64,000 bases of DNA from Streptomyces hiroshimensis (GTDB taxonomy: Bacteria; Actinomycetota; Actinomycetes; Streptomycetales; Streptomycetaceae). The notes under the pieces are model-generated. The model made no database searches. It was not told the origin of the DNA and worked only from the letters and a program-made list of their open reading frames with translations. Below are positions 8,122-18,092 of this stretch, piece by piece (the first letter of the stretch is position 1; each line of letters opens with the position of its first letter). The stretch is from NCBI RefSeq assembly GCF_014650335.1, contig NZ_BMUT01000008.1, positions 151,688-215,687 of the forward strand, read 5' to 3'. The position numbers and the translations under genes are program-made.

Positions 8122-9045
8122 GTGGGCAAATATGTGATCCGGCGGATCGGGCAGATGGTGATCGTGCTTTTCGGTGCGACGCTCATCCTGTTCGCGTGTC
8201 TGTTCGTTCTTCCGGGAGACCCGGTCGGCTCTCTCGGTGGTGACAAGGCGCGCGACCCCGCCGTCATCCAGCAACTGCGCGAGCGTTACGGGCTGGACAA
8301 GCCGCTCGTCGAGCAGTACGGCACCTATGTGTCGAACCTGGTCCAGGGCGATCTCGGCGAGGACTACACCCAGCGGCGCGAGGTCACCGAGGTGCTCTCG
8401 CCGAAGCTCGGCAACACCGCCAAGCTGGCCGTCGCGGCGATCGTCATCGACGTCGTGCTCGGCATCCTGGCGGGCCTCATCGCGGCCCTGTTCAGATACT
8501 CGTTCTGGGACGTGCTGGTCACACTGCTCACGACCATGGCGATCGGCTTCCCCAGCTTCGTCATCGGCATGATCCTGCAGAGCCAGTTCGCGGTGAACCT
8601 CGGCTGGTTCCCGCTGATCTCGGACGGGTCGTTCAACTCGCTGATCATGCCGGCCTTCACGCTGGCCATCATCGACGCGGCCCTCGTGGCCCGGCTGATG
8701 CGCGGCACCATGCTCGAGGTGCTGCGCGCGGACTACGTCAAGACGGCCATCGCCAAGGGCCTCCCGCGCCGCACGGTGCTCCTCAAGCACGTCATGCGCA
8801 ACTCGATCATCCCCGTGGTGACCTACATCGGTATCTCCTTCGGCGGTCTGCTCGGCGGCGCCCTCATCACCGAGGCGATCTTCAACTGGGACGGCATCGG
8901 CTTCGCGCTGGTCACCGCGATCCAGCAGCAGAACAACCCGATCATCGTCGGTGTCGTCACCTACGGCGTCGCCGTCTTCGTCCTGCTCAACCTGCTGGTC
9001 GATCTGCTGTACGCGGTGCTCGACCCGCGGATCCGCCTCAGCTGA
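8122..9045 (+). CDS. Oligopeptide ABC transporter permease, DppB/OppB type (system 1)
   Basis: A 307-residue inner-membrane permease with six predicted helices. The cytoplasmic EAA loop reads R-A-D-Y-V-K-T-A-x-A-K-G-L, with the partner motif H-V-M-R-N-S-I-I-P, and contacts the ATPases. The N-terminus Y-V-I-R-R-I is typical of the DppB family. The GTG start at 8122 is preceded by AAGGAGG. It pairs with the permease that begins 33 nt downstream. Confidence 0.92.
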   Translation: MGKYVIRRIGQMVIVLFGATLILFACLFVLPGDPVGSLGGDKARDPAVIQQLRERYGLDKPLVEQYGTYVSNLVQGDLGEDYTQRREVTEVLSPKLGNTAKLAVAAIVIDVVLGILAGLIAALFRYSFWDVLVTLLTTMAIGFPSFVIGMILQSQFAVNLGWFPLISDGSFNSLIMPAFTLAIIDAALVARLMRGTMLEVLRADYVKTAIAKGLPRRTVLLKHVMRNSIIPVVTYIGISFGGLLGGALITEAIFNWDGIGFALVTAIQQQNNPIIVGVVTYGVAVFVLLNLLVDLLYAVLDPRIRLS

Positions 9046-9078
9046 CCGCCAGGTCATACCCCGTTCTAGGAGTCACCC

Positions 9079-10008
9079 ATGACTGAGCTCACCAAGAGCG
9101 ACCAGGGGCCGGACGCCGCGACCGCACAGTCAGCAGTTGCGAACAACACCGCCGAGCCCGCACCGGCCCGCATCACCCAGTGGGGCGAGATCCGCCACCG
9201 CTTCATGGCCAACCGGCTGGCCGTCGTCGGCCTCGTCCTGGTCGCCCTGCTCTTCGCCATCGCCGCCGCGGCACCGCTGATCGCGACGCACGACCCGTAC
9301 GCGCAGGATCTGACCAACACCCTGGCGGACCCCAGTGGGGACCACTGGTTCGGCACGGACGCCCTCGGCCGCGACCAGTTCTCCCGGATCATCTACGGCA
9401 GCCGCATCGCGGTCGTCGTCGGTCTGGCCTCGATCTTCCTGGCCTGTCTGATCGGCTGCGTCCTCGGTGCCCTGTCCGGCTACTTCGGCAAGGCGATCGA
9501 CAGCGCCATCATGCGCGTCGCCGACATCTTCTTCGCGTTCCCGCTGCTCATCGGCGCGATCGTGATCATCCTGGTGATGGGCCGCGGCGTGCTGCCCGTC
9601 ATCATCTCGCTGGGCGTCTTCAGCTGGGCCACCGTCGCCCGGCTGCTGCGCTCCAGCATCCTGTCCGTGCGCGAGATGGACTACGTGACGGCGGCCCGCG
9701 CCCTGGGCGCGGGCACCAGCCGCATCATCCTGCGGCACATCATGCCCAACTCCATCGCGGCCGTGATGTCGTACGTGTCCTTCAGCGTCGGCACCGCCGT
9801 CGTGGCCGAGGCGTCGCTGTCCTTCCTCGGCATCGGCGTGAGCCCCGAGGTGCCCGAGTGGGGCAACATGATCTCCTCCGCCAGGGACTTCCTCGGTGTC
9901 AAGGACTTCCTGTGGGCGTACCCCAGTGCCGCGATCGTGCTGACGGTGCTCGGATTTGTGTTCGTCGGCGACGGGCTGCGCGACGCCCTCGACCCGAAGC
10001 TGCGTTGA
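9079..10008 (+). CDS. Oligopeptide ABC transporter permease, DppC/OppC type (system 1)
   Basis: A 309-residue protein with an N-terminal cytoplasmic segment of about 45 residues ending in H-R-F-M-A-N-R-L (OppC_N domain). Six helices follow, with the EAA loop M-D-Y-V-T-A-A-R-A-L-G-A-G and the C-terminal G-D-G-L-R-D-A-L-D-P signature. It forms the heterodimeric channel with the DppB-type subunit. ATG 9079 follows AGGAG, and the next gene starts 13 nt after the stop. Confidence 0.92.
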   Translation: MTELTKSDQGPDAATAQSAVANNTAEPAPARITQWGEIRHRFMANRLAVVGLVLVALLFAIAAAAPLIATHDPYAQDLTNTLADPSGDHWFGTDALGRDQFSRIIYGSRIAVVVGLASIFLACLIGCVLGALSGYFGKAIDSAIMRVADIFFAFPLLIGAIVIILVMGRGVLPVIISLGVFSWATVARLLRSSILSVREMDYVTAARALGAGTSRIILRHIMPNSIAAVMSYVSFSVGTAVVAEASLSFLGIGVSPEVPEWGNMISSARDFLGVKDFLWAYPSAAIVLTVLGFVFVGDGLRDALDPKLR

Positions 10009-10021
10009 GGAGAACGTCCCG

Positions 10022-11083
10022 ATGACCACGACCGAAAAGACCGAAGGGGCGCCCGGCGCGGCCCCTCAGGGCGGCAAGAAGACCGGCCCCCTGCTCGAAG
10101 TGCGCGACCTGCACGTCGAGTTCAAGACCCGCGACGGCGTCGCCAAGGCCGTCAACGGTGTCAGCTACAGCGTCGACGCCGGCGAGACCCTCGCCGTCCT
10201 CGGCGAGTCGGGCTCCGGCAAGTCCGTCACCGCCCAGGCCATCATGGGCATCCTGGACTCCCCTCCCGGCCGTGTGGCCGGCGGTGAGATCCTCTTCCAC
10301 GGCCAGGACATCCTGAAGCTGCCGGAGAGCGAGCGGCGCAAGCTGCGCGGCCCGAAGATGGCGATGATCTTCCAGGACGCACTGTCCGCCCTCAACCCCG
10401 TCTTCTCCGTCGGCAACCAGCTCGGCGAGATGTTCCGGGTGCACCAGGGCCTGTCGAAGAAGGACGCCAAGGCCAAGGCGATCGAGCTGATGGACCGGGT
10501 GCGCATCCCGGCCGCCAAGCAGCGCGTGGGCGACTATCCGCACCAGTTCTCGGGCGGTATGCGCCAGCGCATCATGATCGCGATGGCGATGGCCCTGGAG
10601 CCGGACCTGATCATCGCCGACGAGCCGACCACGGCCCTCGACGTGACGGTCCAGGCCCAGGTCATGGACCTGCTCGCGGAGCTGCAGCGCGAGTACAACA
10701 TGGGCCTGATCCTGATCACCCACGACCTGGGCGTGGTGGCGGACGTCGCCGACAAGATCGCCGTGATGTACGCGGGCCGGATCGTGGAGACCGCGCCCGT
10801 GCACGAGCTCTACAAGCGCCCCGCGCACCCGTACACCCGCGGCCTGCTGGACTCGATCCCGCGCCTGGACCACAAGGGCCAGGAGCTGTACGCGATCAAG
10901 GGCCTGCCGCCCAACCTCCTGCGGATCCCCACCGGCTGCGCCTTCAACCCGCGCTGCCCCAAGGCGCAGAACGTCTGCAGGGAGGACATCCCCGCCCTGC
11001 ACCCGGTGACGGAGCAGGACGGCACCGAGCTCGACGGCCGCGGCAGCGCGTGCCACTTCTGGAAGGAGACGATCCATGGCTGA
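10022..11083 (+). CDS. Oligopeptide ABC transporter ATPase, DppD/OppD type (system 1)
   Basis: A 353-residue ATP-binding subunit. Walker A G-E-S-G-S-G-K-S is near residue 61, signature S-G-G-M-R-Q-R, Walker B L-I-I-A-D-E-P-T, and H-loop I-T-H-D-L. The C-terminal oligopeptide extension has C-x5-C-x6-C plus a distal Cys, the pattern that binds a 4Fe-4S cluster in characterised DppD proteins. The start at 10022 (behind GAGGAG) is preferred to an upstream frame overlapping the permease gene. It is very similar to the ATPase at 15868-16884, which implies tandem duplication of the transporter. Confidence 0.93.
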   Translation: MTTTEKTEGAPGAAPQGGKKTGPLLEVRDLHVEFKTRDGVAKAVNGVSYSVDAGETLAVLGESGSGKSVTAQAIMGILDSPPGRVAGGEILFHGQDILKLPESERRKLRGPKMAMIFQDALSALNPVFSVGNQLGEMFRVHQGLSKKDAKAKAIELMDRVRIPAAKQRVGDYPHQFSGGMRQRIMIAMAMALEPDLIIADEPTTALDVTVQAQVMDLLAELQREYNMGLILITHDLGVVADVADKIAVMYAGRIVETAPVHELYKRPAHPYTRGLLDSIPRLDHKGQELYAIKGLPPNLLRIPTGCAFNPRCPKAQNVCREDIPALHPVTEQDGTELDGRGSACHFWKETIHG

Positions 11084-12158
11084 CGCGACCAAGCAGGCCG
11101 AGCAGGCCGGCCAGGCCGGGGCGCCGGGTCAGCGGGAGCCGATCCTCCAGGTCCGTAACCTCGTCAAGCACTTCCCGCTGACGCAGGGCCTGCTGTTCAA
11201 GAAGCAGGTCGGTGCGGTCAAGGCCGTCGACGGGATCTCCTTCGACCTCTACCAGGGCGAGACCCTCGGCATCGTCGGCGAGTCCGGCTGCGGCAAGTCC
11301 ACGGTCGCCAAGCTGCTGATGACGCTGGAGACGGCCACCTCCGGCGAGGTCTTCTACAAGGGCCAGGACATCACCAAGCTGTCCGGGCGCGCGCTGAAGG
11401 CGGTCCGCCGCAACATCCAGATGGTGTTCCAGGACCCGTACACCTCGCTCAACCCGCGGATGACGGTCGGCGACATCATCGGCGAGCCCTTCGAGATCCA
11501 CCCCGAGGTGGCGCCCAAGGGCGACCGGCGCAAGCGGGTCCAGGAGCTGCTCGACGTCGTCGGTCTCAACCCCGAGTACGTCAACCGCTACCCGCACCAG
11601 TTCTCCGGCGGTCAGCGCCAGCGCATCGGCATCGCCCGCGGCCTGGCGCTCAACCCCGAGATCATCATCTGCGACGAGCCCGTCTCGGCGCTGGACGTCT
11701 CGGTGCAGGCGCAGGTCATCAACCTGATGGAGCGGCTCCAGGACGAGTTCAACCTCTCCTACCTCTTCATCGCGCACGACCTGTCCATCGTCCGGCACAT
11801 CTCCGACCGCGTCGGCGTGATGTACCTGGGCAAGATGGCCGAGATCGGTACGGACACCCAGATCTACGACTACCCGACGCACCCCTACACCCAGGCGCTG
11901 CTGTCGGCCGTCCCCGTGCCGGACCCGGAGGCCCGCGAGGGCCGCGAGCGCATCATCCTCACCGGTGACGTGCCGTCCCCGGCCAACCCGCCGTCCGGCT
12001 GCCGCTTCCGCACCCGGTGCTGGAAGGCCGAGGACAAGTGCGCCGAGGAGATGCCGCTGCTGGCCGTGCCCTCGCTCTACGAGGGCGAGGACACCCCGGC
12101 GGCGCACGAGTCGGCGTGCCACTTCGCCGAGGTGAAGCAGGTGGTCGGCGCCGCGTAA
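11076..12158 (+). CDS. Oligopeptide ABC transporter ATPase, DppF/OppF type (system 1)
   Basis: A 360-residue ATPase whose ATG overlaps the preceding stop by 8 bp, suggesting translational coupling. Walker A G-E-S-G-C-G-K-S-T, signature S-G-G-Q-R-Q-R, Walker B I-I-I-C-D-E-P-V-S-A-L-D, and the C-x5-C-x6-C C-terminal motif are present. The N-terminal region L-V-K-H-F-P-L-T-Q-G is characteristic of DppF. It closes the operon, followed by a strong stem-loop at 12178-12232. Confidence 0.93.
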   Translation: MADATKQAEQAGQAGAPGQREPILQVRNLVKHFPLTQGLLFKKQVGAVKAVDGISFDLYQGETLGIVGESGCGKSTVAKLLMTLETATSGEVFYKGQDITKLSGRALKAVRRNIQMVFQDPYTSLNPRMTVGDIIGEPFEIHPEVAPKGDRRKRVQELLDVVGLNPEYVNRYPHQFSGGQRQRIGIARGLALNPEIIICDEPVSALDVSVQAQVINLMERLQDEFNLSYLFIAHDLSIVRHISDRVGVMYLGKMAEIGTDTQIYDYPTHPYTQALLSAVPVPDPEAREGRERIILTGDVPSPANPPSGCRFRTRCWKAEDKCAEEMPLLAVPSLYEGEDTPAAHESACHFAEVKQVVGAA

Positions 12159-12177
12159 CGGCTGCCGTACGACGGAT

Positions 12178-12232
12178 AAGGGCTCTCCCGGGCCGGCGAC
12201 CAGTGGCCGCCGGCCGCGCCGGGGGAGCCCTT
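12178..12232 (+). terminator. Terminator of transporter operon 1
   Basis: AAGGGCTCTCCCGG (12178-12191) pairs with CCGGGGGAGCCCTT (12219-12232), 14 bp with one G-U pair. The loop contains a nested GCCGGC stem. It lies 19 nt after the stop and is followed by TTTCGTG. Confidence 0.78.
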
Positions 12233-12335
12233 TCGTGTGGTTCGGCCGGGGAAAGCCGTCACAGAGGTGCATCACACCACCGAATGGGGTGTTATCTGGG
12301 CCTAAGCGACACTTGGGACCTGGAGGAGGCACTCG

Positions 12336-13958
12336 ATGCGTGGAGCCACGCGCGCCCGGTGGGCCGTCTGTGCACTGTCGGCGGTGCTGGCCGCCGCGGC
12401 GGCCGGGTGCGGGGGAGGCGGGGGCGGCGGGACCGGGGTCGTCCGCTCCTCCTGGGGCGACCCGCAGAACCCGCTGGAGCCGGCCAACACCAACGAGGTC
12501 CAGGGCGGCAAGGTGCTCGCCATGATCTTCCGCGGGCTCAAGCGCTACGACCCGCGCAGCGGGGCGGCCGAGAACATGCTGGCCGAAAAGATCGAGACCT
12601 CCGACCAGCAGAACTTCACCATCACGCTCAAGGACGGCTGGACCTTCTCCAACGGCGAGAAGGTCACCTCGAAGTCCTTCACGGACGCCTGGAACTACGC
12701 GGCCCTCGTCGACAACAAGCAGAAGAACGCCTCCTTCTTCGAATACGTCGACGGCTACGACAAGGTCCACCCGGCGAGCGGGGCCGCCACCGCCAAGACC
12801 CTCTCCGGGCTCGTCGTCAAGGACGACCGGACCTTCACGGTCAAGCTGAAGACCAAGTTCTCCACGTGGCCCGACACCCTCGGCTACACCGCCTACGCCC
12901 CGCTGCCCCGGGCCTTCTTCGACGACCACGCGGCCTGGTTGAAGAAGCCCGTCGGCAACGGCCCGTACGCCATCGACTCCTACGCCAAGGGCTCGGCGAT
13001 GAAGCTCACCAAGTGGGACGGCTACCCGGGCGACGACAAGGCGAAGAACAGCGGCGTGGAACTGCGCGTCTACACCGACAACAACACCGCGTACACCGAC
13101 CTGCAGGCCGGCAACCTCGACCTGGTCGACGACATCCCCAGCGCCCAGCTGAAGAACGTGAAGAACGACCTGGGCGACCGCTACATCAACCAGCCCGCCG
13201 GCATCATCCAGACCCTCGCGTTCCCCATGTACGACGCGAACTGGTCCAAGAGCGGGATGGAGAAGGTCCGCCGCGGGCTGTCCATGGCGATCAACCGCGA
13301 TCAGATCACCGACCAGATCTACCAGAAGACCCGCACCCCGGCGACGGACTGGACCTCACCGGCCCTCGGCGAAAAGGGCGGCTACAAGGCCGGCCTGTGC
13401 GGGGACGCGTGCACGTTCGACGCCGCCTCCGCGAAGAAGCTCATCCAGGAGGGCGGCGGGCTGCCGGGCGGCCGGATCACCCTCACCTCGAACGTCGACA
13501 CCGGCTCGCACCGGGTGTGGATGGACGCCGTCTGCAACAGCATCAACAACGCCCTCGGCAACGACAACGCCTGCATCGTCAACCCGGTCGGCACCTTCGC
13601 GGACTTCCGCAACCAGATCTCCGAGCAGCGCCTCAGCAACCCCTTCCGCTCCGGCTGGCAGATGGACTACCCGCTGATCCAGAACTTCCTCCAGCCGCTC
13701 TACTACACGGACGCCTCCTCCAACTACGGCAAGTTCAGCGACCCGCAGTTCGACAAGCTCGTCGACGAGGCCAACGCCGAGAGCTCCCAGGGCGCGGCCA
13801 ACGCCAAGTTCCAGGACGCGGAGCGGATCCTCGCCCGGGAGATGCCCGCCATCCCGCTCTGGTACCAGAACGGCAGCGCCGGCTACTCCGACCGGGTCTC
13901 CGACGTCACGCTCAACCCCTTCAGCGTGCCCGTCTACGAGCAGATCAAGGTGGGCTGA
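12336..13958 (+). CDS. Oligopeptide ABC transporter substrate-binding lipoprotein (system 2)
   Basis: A 540-residue family 5 solute-binding lipoprotein with lipidated Cys25 (A-A-A-G-C) and a Gly-rich linker. The mature domain begins S-S-W-G-D-P-Q-N-P-L-E-P. It shares fold and the start M-R-G-A with the system 1 protein but is clearly diverged, so a different peptide range is likely. ATG 12336 has GGAGGAGG about seven bases upstream. Only 7 nt separate its stop from the permease start, so there is no attenuating hairpin here, unlike system 1. Two Cys pairs (about G-L-C-G-D-A-C-T and C-N...C-I-V) could form disulphides in the mature protein. Confidence 0.92.
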   Translation: MRGATRARWAVCALSAVLAAAAAGCGGGGGGGTGVVRSSWGDPQNPLEPANTNEVQGGKVLAMIFRGLKRYDPRSGAAENMLAEKIETSDQQNFTITLKDGWTFSNGEKVTSKSFTDAWNYAALVDNKQKNASFFEYVDGYDKVHPASGAATAKTLSGLVVKDDRTFTVKLKTKFSTWPDTLGYTAYAPLPRAFFDDHAAWLKKPVGNGPYAIDSYAKGSAMKLTKWDGYPGDDKAKNSGVELRVYTDNNTAYTDLQAGNLDLVDDIPSAQLKNVKNDLGDRYINQPAGIIQTLAFPMYDANWSKSGMEKVRRGLSMAINRDQITDQIYQKTRTPATDWTSPALGEKGGYKAGLCGDACTFDAASAKKLIQEGGGLPGGRITLTSNVDTGSHRVWMDAVCNSINNALGNDNACIVNPVGTFADFRNQISEQRLSNPFRSGWQMDYPLIQNFLQPLYYTDASSNYGKFSDPQFDKLVDEANAESSQGAANAKFQDAERILAREMPAIPLWYQNGSAGYSDRVSDVTLNPFSVPVYEQIKVG

Positions 13959-13965
13959 CGCGTCC

Positions 13966-14889
13966 ATGGGACGGTATGTGATCCGGCGGCTGCTCCAGAT
14001 GGTCCCGGTGTTCATCGGCAGCACGTTCCTGATCTTCTTCATGGTCTACGCCCTGGGCGACCCCGTGGCCGCCCTCTTCGGCGACAAGGCGCCCGACCCC
14101 GCGACCGCCGCCCGCATCCGCCGCGAGCTCTACCTCGACGAGCCCCTGTGGAAGCAGTACGGGCACTACATGGGCCAGATCCTCTCGGGCGACTTCGGGA
14201 CGGCCTTCAACGGCCAGAAGGTCACCGAGCTGATGGCCGACGCCTTCCCCGTCACCCTCCGGCTGACCCTCGTGGCGATCCTCTTCGAGATCGTCATCGG
14301 CATCACCCTCGGCGTCCTCAGCGGCCTGCGGCGCGGCCGCTCCGTCGACACCAGCGTGCTGCTGCTGACCCTGATCGTCGTCTCCATCCCGACCTTCGTC
14401 AGCGGCTACGTGCTGCAGTACCTCTTCGGGGTCAAGTGGGGGATCGTCTCACCGTCGGTGTCCCCCGAGGCGCCCTTCGACGAACTGCTGCTGCCCGGCA
14501 TCGTCCTCGCCCTGACCTCCCTCGCCTACGTCACCCGCCTCTCGCGCACCTCCATCGCCGAGAACTCCCGCGCCGACTACGTCCGCACGGCCGTCGCCAA
14601 GGGCCTGCCGCGCCGCCGCGTCGTCACCCGGCACCTGCTGCGCAACTCCCTCATCCCCGTCGTCACCTTCATCGGCACCGACGTCGGCGCGCTGATGGGC
14701 GGCGCCATCGTCACCGAGCGGATCTTCAACATCCACGGCGTCGGCTTCCAGCTCTACCAGGGCATCCTGCGGCAGAACTCGCCCACGGTCGTCGGCTTCG
14801 TGACCATCCTCGTCATCGTCTTCCTGCTGGCGAACCTGTTCGTCGACCTCCTCTACGCCGTGCTCGACCCGAGGATCCGCTATGCCTGA
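13966..14889 (+). CDS. Oligopeptide ABC transporter permease, DppB/OppB type (system 2)
   Basis: A 307-residue, six-helix permease beginning Y-V-I-R-R-L-L-Q-M, with EAA loop R-A-D-Y-V-R-T-A-V-A-K-G-L and H-L-L-R-N-S-L-I-P. ATG 13966 lies just 7 nt after the binding-protein stop with only a weak GGTGGG upstream, so coupled translation is likely. It overlaps the next gene by 8 bp. Confidence 0.92.
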   Translation: MGRYVIRRLLQMVPVFIGSTFLIFFMVYALGDPVAALFGDKAPDPATAARIRRELYLDEPLWKQYGHYMGQILSGDFGTAFNGQKVTELMADAFPVTLRLTLVAILFEIVIGITLGVLSGLRRGRSVDTSVLLLTLIVVSIPTFVSGYVLQYLFGVKWGIVSPSVSPEAPFDELLLPGIVLALTSLAYVTRLSRTSIAENSRADYVRTAVAKGLPRRRVVTRHLLRNSLIPVVTFIGTDVGALMGGAIVTERIFNIHGVGFQLYQGILRQNSPTVVGFVTILVIVFLLANLFVDLLYAVLDPRIRYA

Positions 14890-15856
14890 GCTCGATCCTT
14901 CCGACCCCGACGCAGCCGTCATCCCCGCCGACGGCGCCGCGTCGTCGCTGGCCACCAGCGACGCGGCGACCCTCGAAGACGGCCCGCTCCCCGGTGCCCC
15001 CGCCAGCGGCAAGGCCCGCAGCCTGTGGTCCGACGCCTGGCACGACCTGCGCCGCAACCCCGTCTTCCTGGTCTCCGCGCTGATCATCGTCTTCCTCGTG
15101 CTGATCGCCCTGTGGCCCGGCCTCATCGCCAGCGGGAACCCCCTGCAGTGCGACCTCGCCAAGGCCCAGGAGGGCTCCCAGCCCGGCCACCCCTTCGGCT
15201 TCGACACCCAGGGCTGCGACGTCTACACCCGCACCGTTTACGGCGCCCGCGCCTCCATCACCGTCGGCATCTGCGCCACCGCCGGCGCCGCCCTGCTCGG
15301 CAGCGTGCTCGGGGGGCTCGCCGGCTTCTTCGGCAGCTGGTGGGACGCGCTGCTCTCCCGGATCGCCGACATCTTCTTCGGCATCCCCATCATCCTGGGC
15401 GGCCTGGTCTTCCTCTCGGTGGTCACCAGCGGCTCGCTGTGGCCCGTCGTCGGCTTCATCGTGCTGCTCGGCTGGCCGCAGATCTCCCGCATCGCCCGCG
15501 GCTCCGTCGTCACCGCCAAGCAGCACGACTATGTGCAGGCCGCGCGGGCCCTCGGCGCGGGCGACACCCGGCTGCTGCTGCGGCACATCGCGCCGAACGC
15601 CGTCGCCCCCGTCATCGTCGTCGCGACCATCGCCCTCGGCACGTACATCGCCCTGGAGGCCACGCTCTCCTTCCTGGGCGTCGGCCTCAAACCGCCCACC
15701 GTGTCCTGGGGCATCGACATCTCCAACGCCTCCACCCAGATCCGCAACGCCCCGCACATGCTGCTGTGGCCCGCGGGCGCCCTCAGCATCACGGTGCTGG
15801 CGTTCATCATGCTCGGCGACGCGGTCCGCGACGCCCTCGACCCCAAGCTGCGCTGA
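14882..15856 (+). CDS. Oligopeptide ABC transporter permease, DppC/OppC type (system 2)
   Basis: A 324-residue permease. A long cytoplasmic N-terminus (about 55 residues, Ala/Asp-rich) precedes the OppC_N motif D-L-R-R-N-P-V-F. EAA loop H-D-Y-V-Q-A-A-R-A-L-G-A-G and terminal L-D-P-K-L-R are present. An extracytoplasmic loop has C-D-L-A...G-C-D-V-Y, two Cys that could be bridged. Its ATG overlaps the upstream stop. Confidence 0.92.
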   Translation: MPELDPSDPDAAVIPADGAASSLATSDAATLEDGPLPGAPASGKARSLWSDAWHDLRRNPVFLVSALIIVFLVLIALWPGLIASGNPLQCDLAKAQEGSQPGHPFGFDTQGCDVYTRTVYGARASITVGICATAGAALLGSVLGGLAGFFGSWWDALLSRIADIFFGIPIILGGLVFLSVVTSGSLWPVVGFIVLLGWPQISRIARGSVVTAKQHDYVQAARALGAGDTRLLLRHIAPNAVAPVIVVATIALGTYIALEATLSFLGVGLKPPTVSWGIDISNASTQIRNAPHMLLWPAGALSITVLAFIMLGDAVRDALDPKLR

Positions 15857-15867
15857 GGAGCGGGCGG

Positions 15868-16873
15868 ATGACACAGCAGTACGAGAAGGCGGCCGCCGCC
15901 GTACCCCTGCTGGACGTGCGCGACCTGCACGTGGAGTTCCGCACCCGGGACGGCGTGGCCAAGGCCGTCAACGGCGTCAGCTACAGCGTCCGCGCCGGGG
16001 AGACGCTCGCCGTGCTGGGGGAGTCCGGCTCCGGCAAGTCGGTGACCGCGCAGGCCGTCATGGGCATCCTCGACTCCCCGCCCGGCCGCATCACCGGCGG
16101 CGAGGTCCTCTTCCGCGGCCAGGACCTGCTGACCATGGGCGCGGAGGCCCGGCGCCGGATCCGCGGCGCCAAACTGTCGATGATCTTCCAGGACGCGCTC
16201 TCCGCCCTCAACCCCGTGATGAGCGTGGGCGCCCAGCTCGGCGAGATGTTCTCCGTCCACGACGGGATGACCCGCAAGGACTCCCGCGACAAGGCCGTCC
16301 AGCTGATGGAGCGCGTGCGCATCCCCGCCGCGGCCGAACGCGCCGGCGACTACCCCCACCAGTTCTCCGGCGGCATGCGCCAGCGCATCATGATCGCGAT
16401 GGCCCTGGCGCTGGAGCCGGACCTCGTCATCGCCGACGAGCCCACCACGGCCCTCGACGTCACCGTCCAGGCCCAGATCATGGACCTGCTCGCCGAACTG
16501 CAGCGCGAGTACAACATGGGCCTGATCCTCATCACCCACGACCTGGGCGTCGTGGCGGACGTCGCCGACCGGATCGCCGTCATGTACGCCGGGCGGATCG
16601 TCGAGACCGCGTCCGTCCACGAGCTGTACGCCGCGCCCGCCCACCCGTACACGGTCGGCCTCCTCGGCTCCATCCCGCGCCTGGACCACAAGGGCAAGGA
16701 GCTCTACGCCATCAAGGGCCTGCCGCCCAGCCTCACCGACATCCCCGCCGGCTGCCCCTTCAACCCGCGCTGCCCGCGCGCCCAGGCGATCTGCCGCACC
16801 GACCGGCCGCCGCTCTTCGACGTCGCCCCCGGGCGCGCCAGCGCCTGCCACTTCTGGAAGGAGACCCTCGACG

Positions 16874-16884
<11 letters not shown>
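15868..16884 (+). CDS. Oligopeptide ABC transporter ATPase, DppD/OppD type (system 2)
   Basis: A 338-residue ATPase starting at ATG 15868 behind GAGGAGCGGG. A longer frame reaching back over the permease gene is a shadow. Walker A, signature S-G-G-M-R-Q-R, Walker B and the C-x5-C-x6-C...C extension are all intact. Over most of its length it matches the system 1 DppD-type subunit, with long identical runs around the signature and H-loop. This is the clearest sign that the two operons are tandem duplicates. Confidence 0.93.
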
Positions 16885-17911
<1,027 letters not shown>

Positions 17912-17926
<15 letters not shown>

Positions 17927-18021
17927 TCAGCCCCCACCGGGGTGTCCGGCGGTGCCGTACGGCCTTGGGCCGGTCCGGCACCGCCGGGATGCGCCGTGGT
18001 GGCTGAGCGCCGTTGCGGCGG
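17912..18021. repeat. Dispersed palindromic repeat, copy A (110 bp)
   Basis: Outer arms CCGCCGCGACGG (17912-17923) and CCGTTGCGGCGG (18010-18021) pair with one G-U. Inner arms CCGGCGGTGCCG (17946-17957) and CGGCACCGCCGG (17976-17987) are perfectly complementary. Related copies lie at 56470-56592, 56658-56779 and 61300-61408. This copy sits between convergent operons and overlaps the end of the upstream coding sequence. It could act as a two-way terminator. Confidence 0.8.
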
Positions 18022-18026
18022 GATTC

Positions 18027-18061
18027 TCTTGCCTGGGCAAGACGCACGGGGTGTCACCCCG
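18027..18061. terminator. Two small hairpins between convergent transporter operons
   Basis: TCTTGCC/GGCAAGA (18027-18033 with 18036-18042) and CGGGGTG/CACCCCG (18047-18053 with 18055-18061) follow the palindromic repeat. They lie 31 nt past the stop of the minus-strand ATPase gene and could terminate transcription from the right. Confidence 0.5.
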
Positions 18062-18092
18062 CGACAAGCCCCCCTGGGCGCGCCGCGCCCCG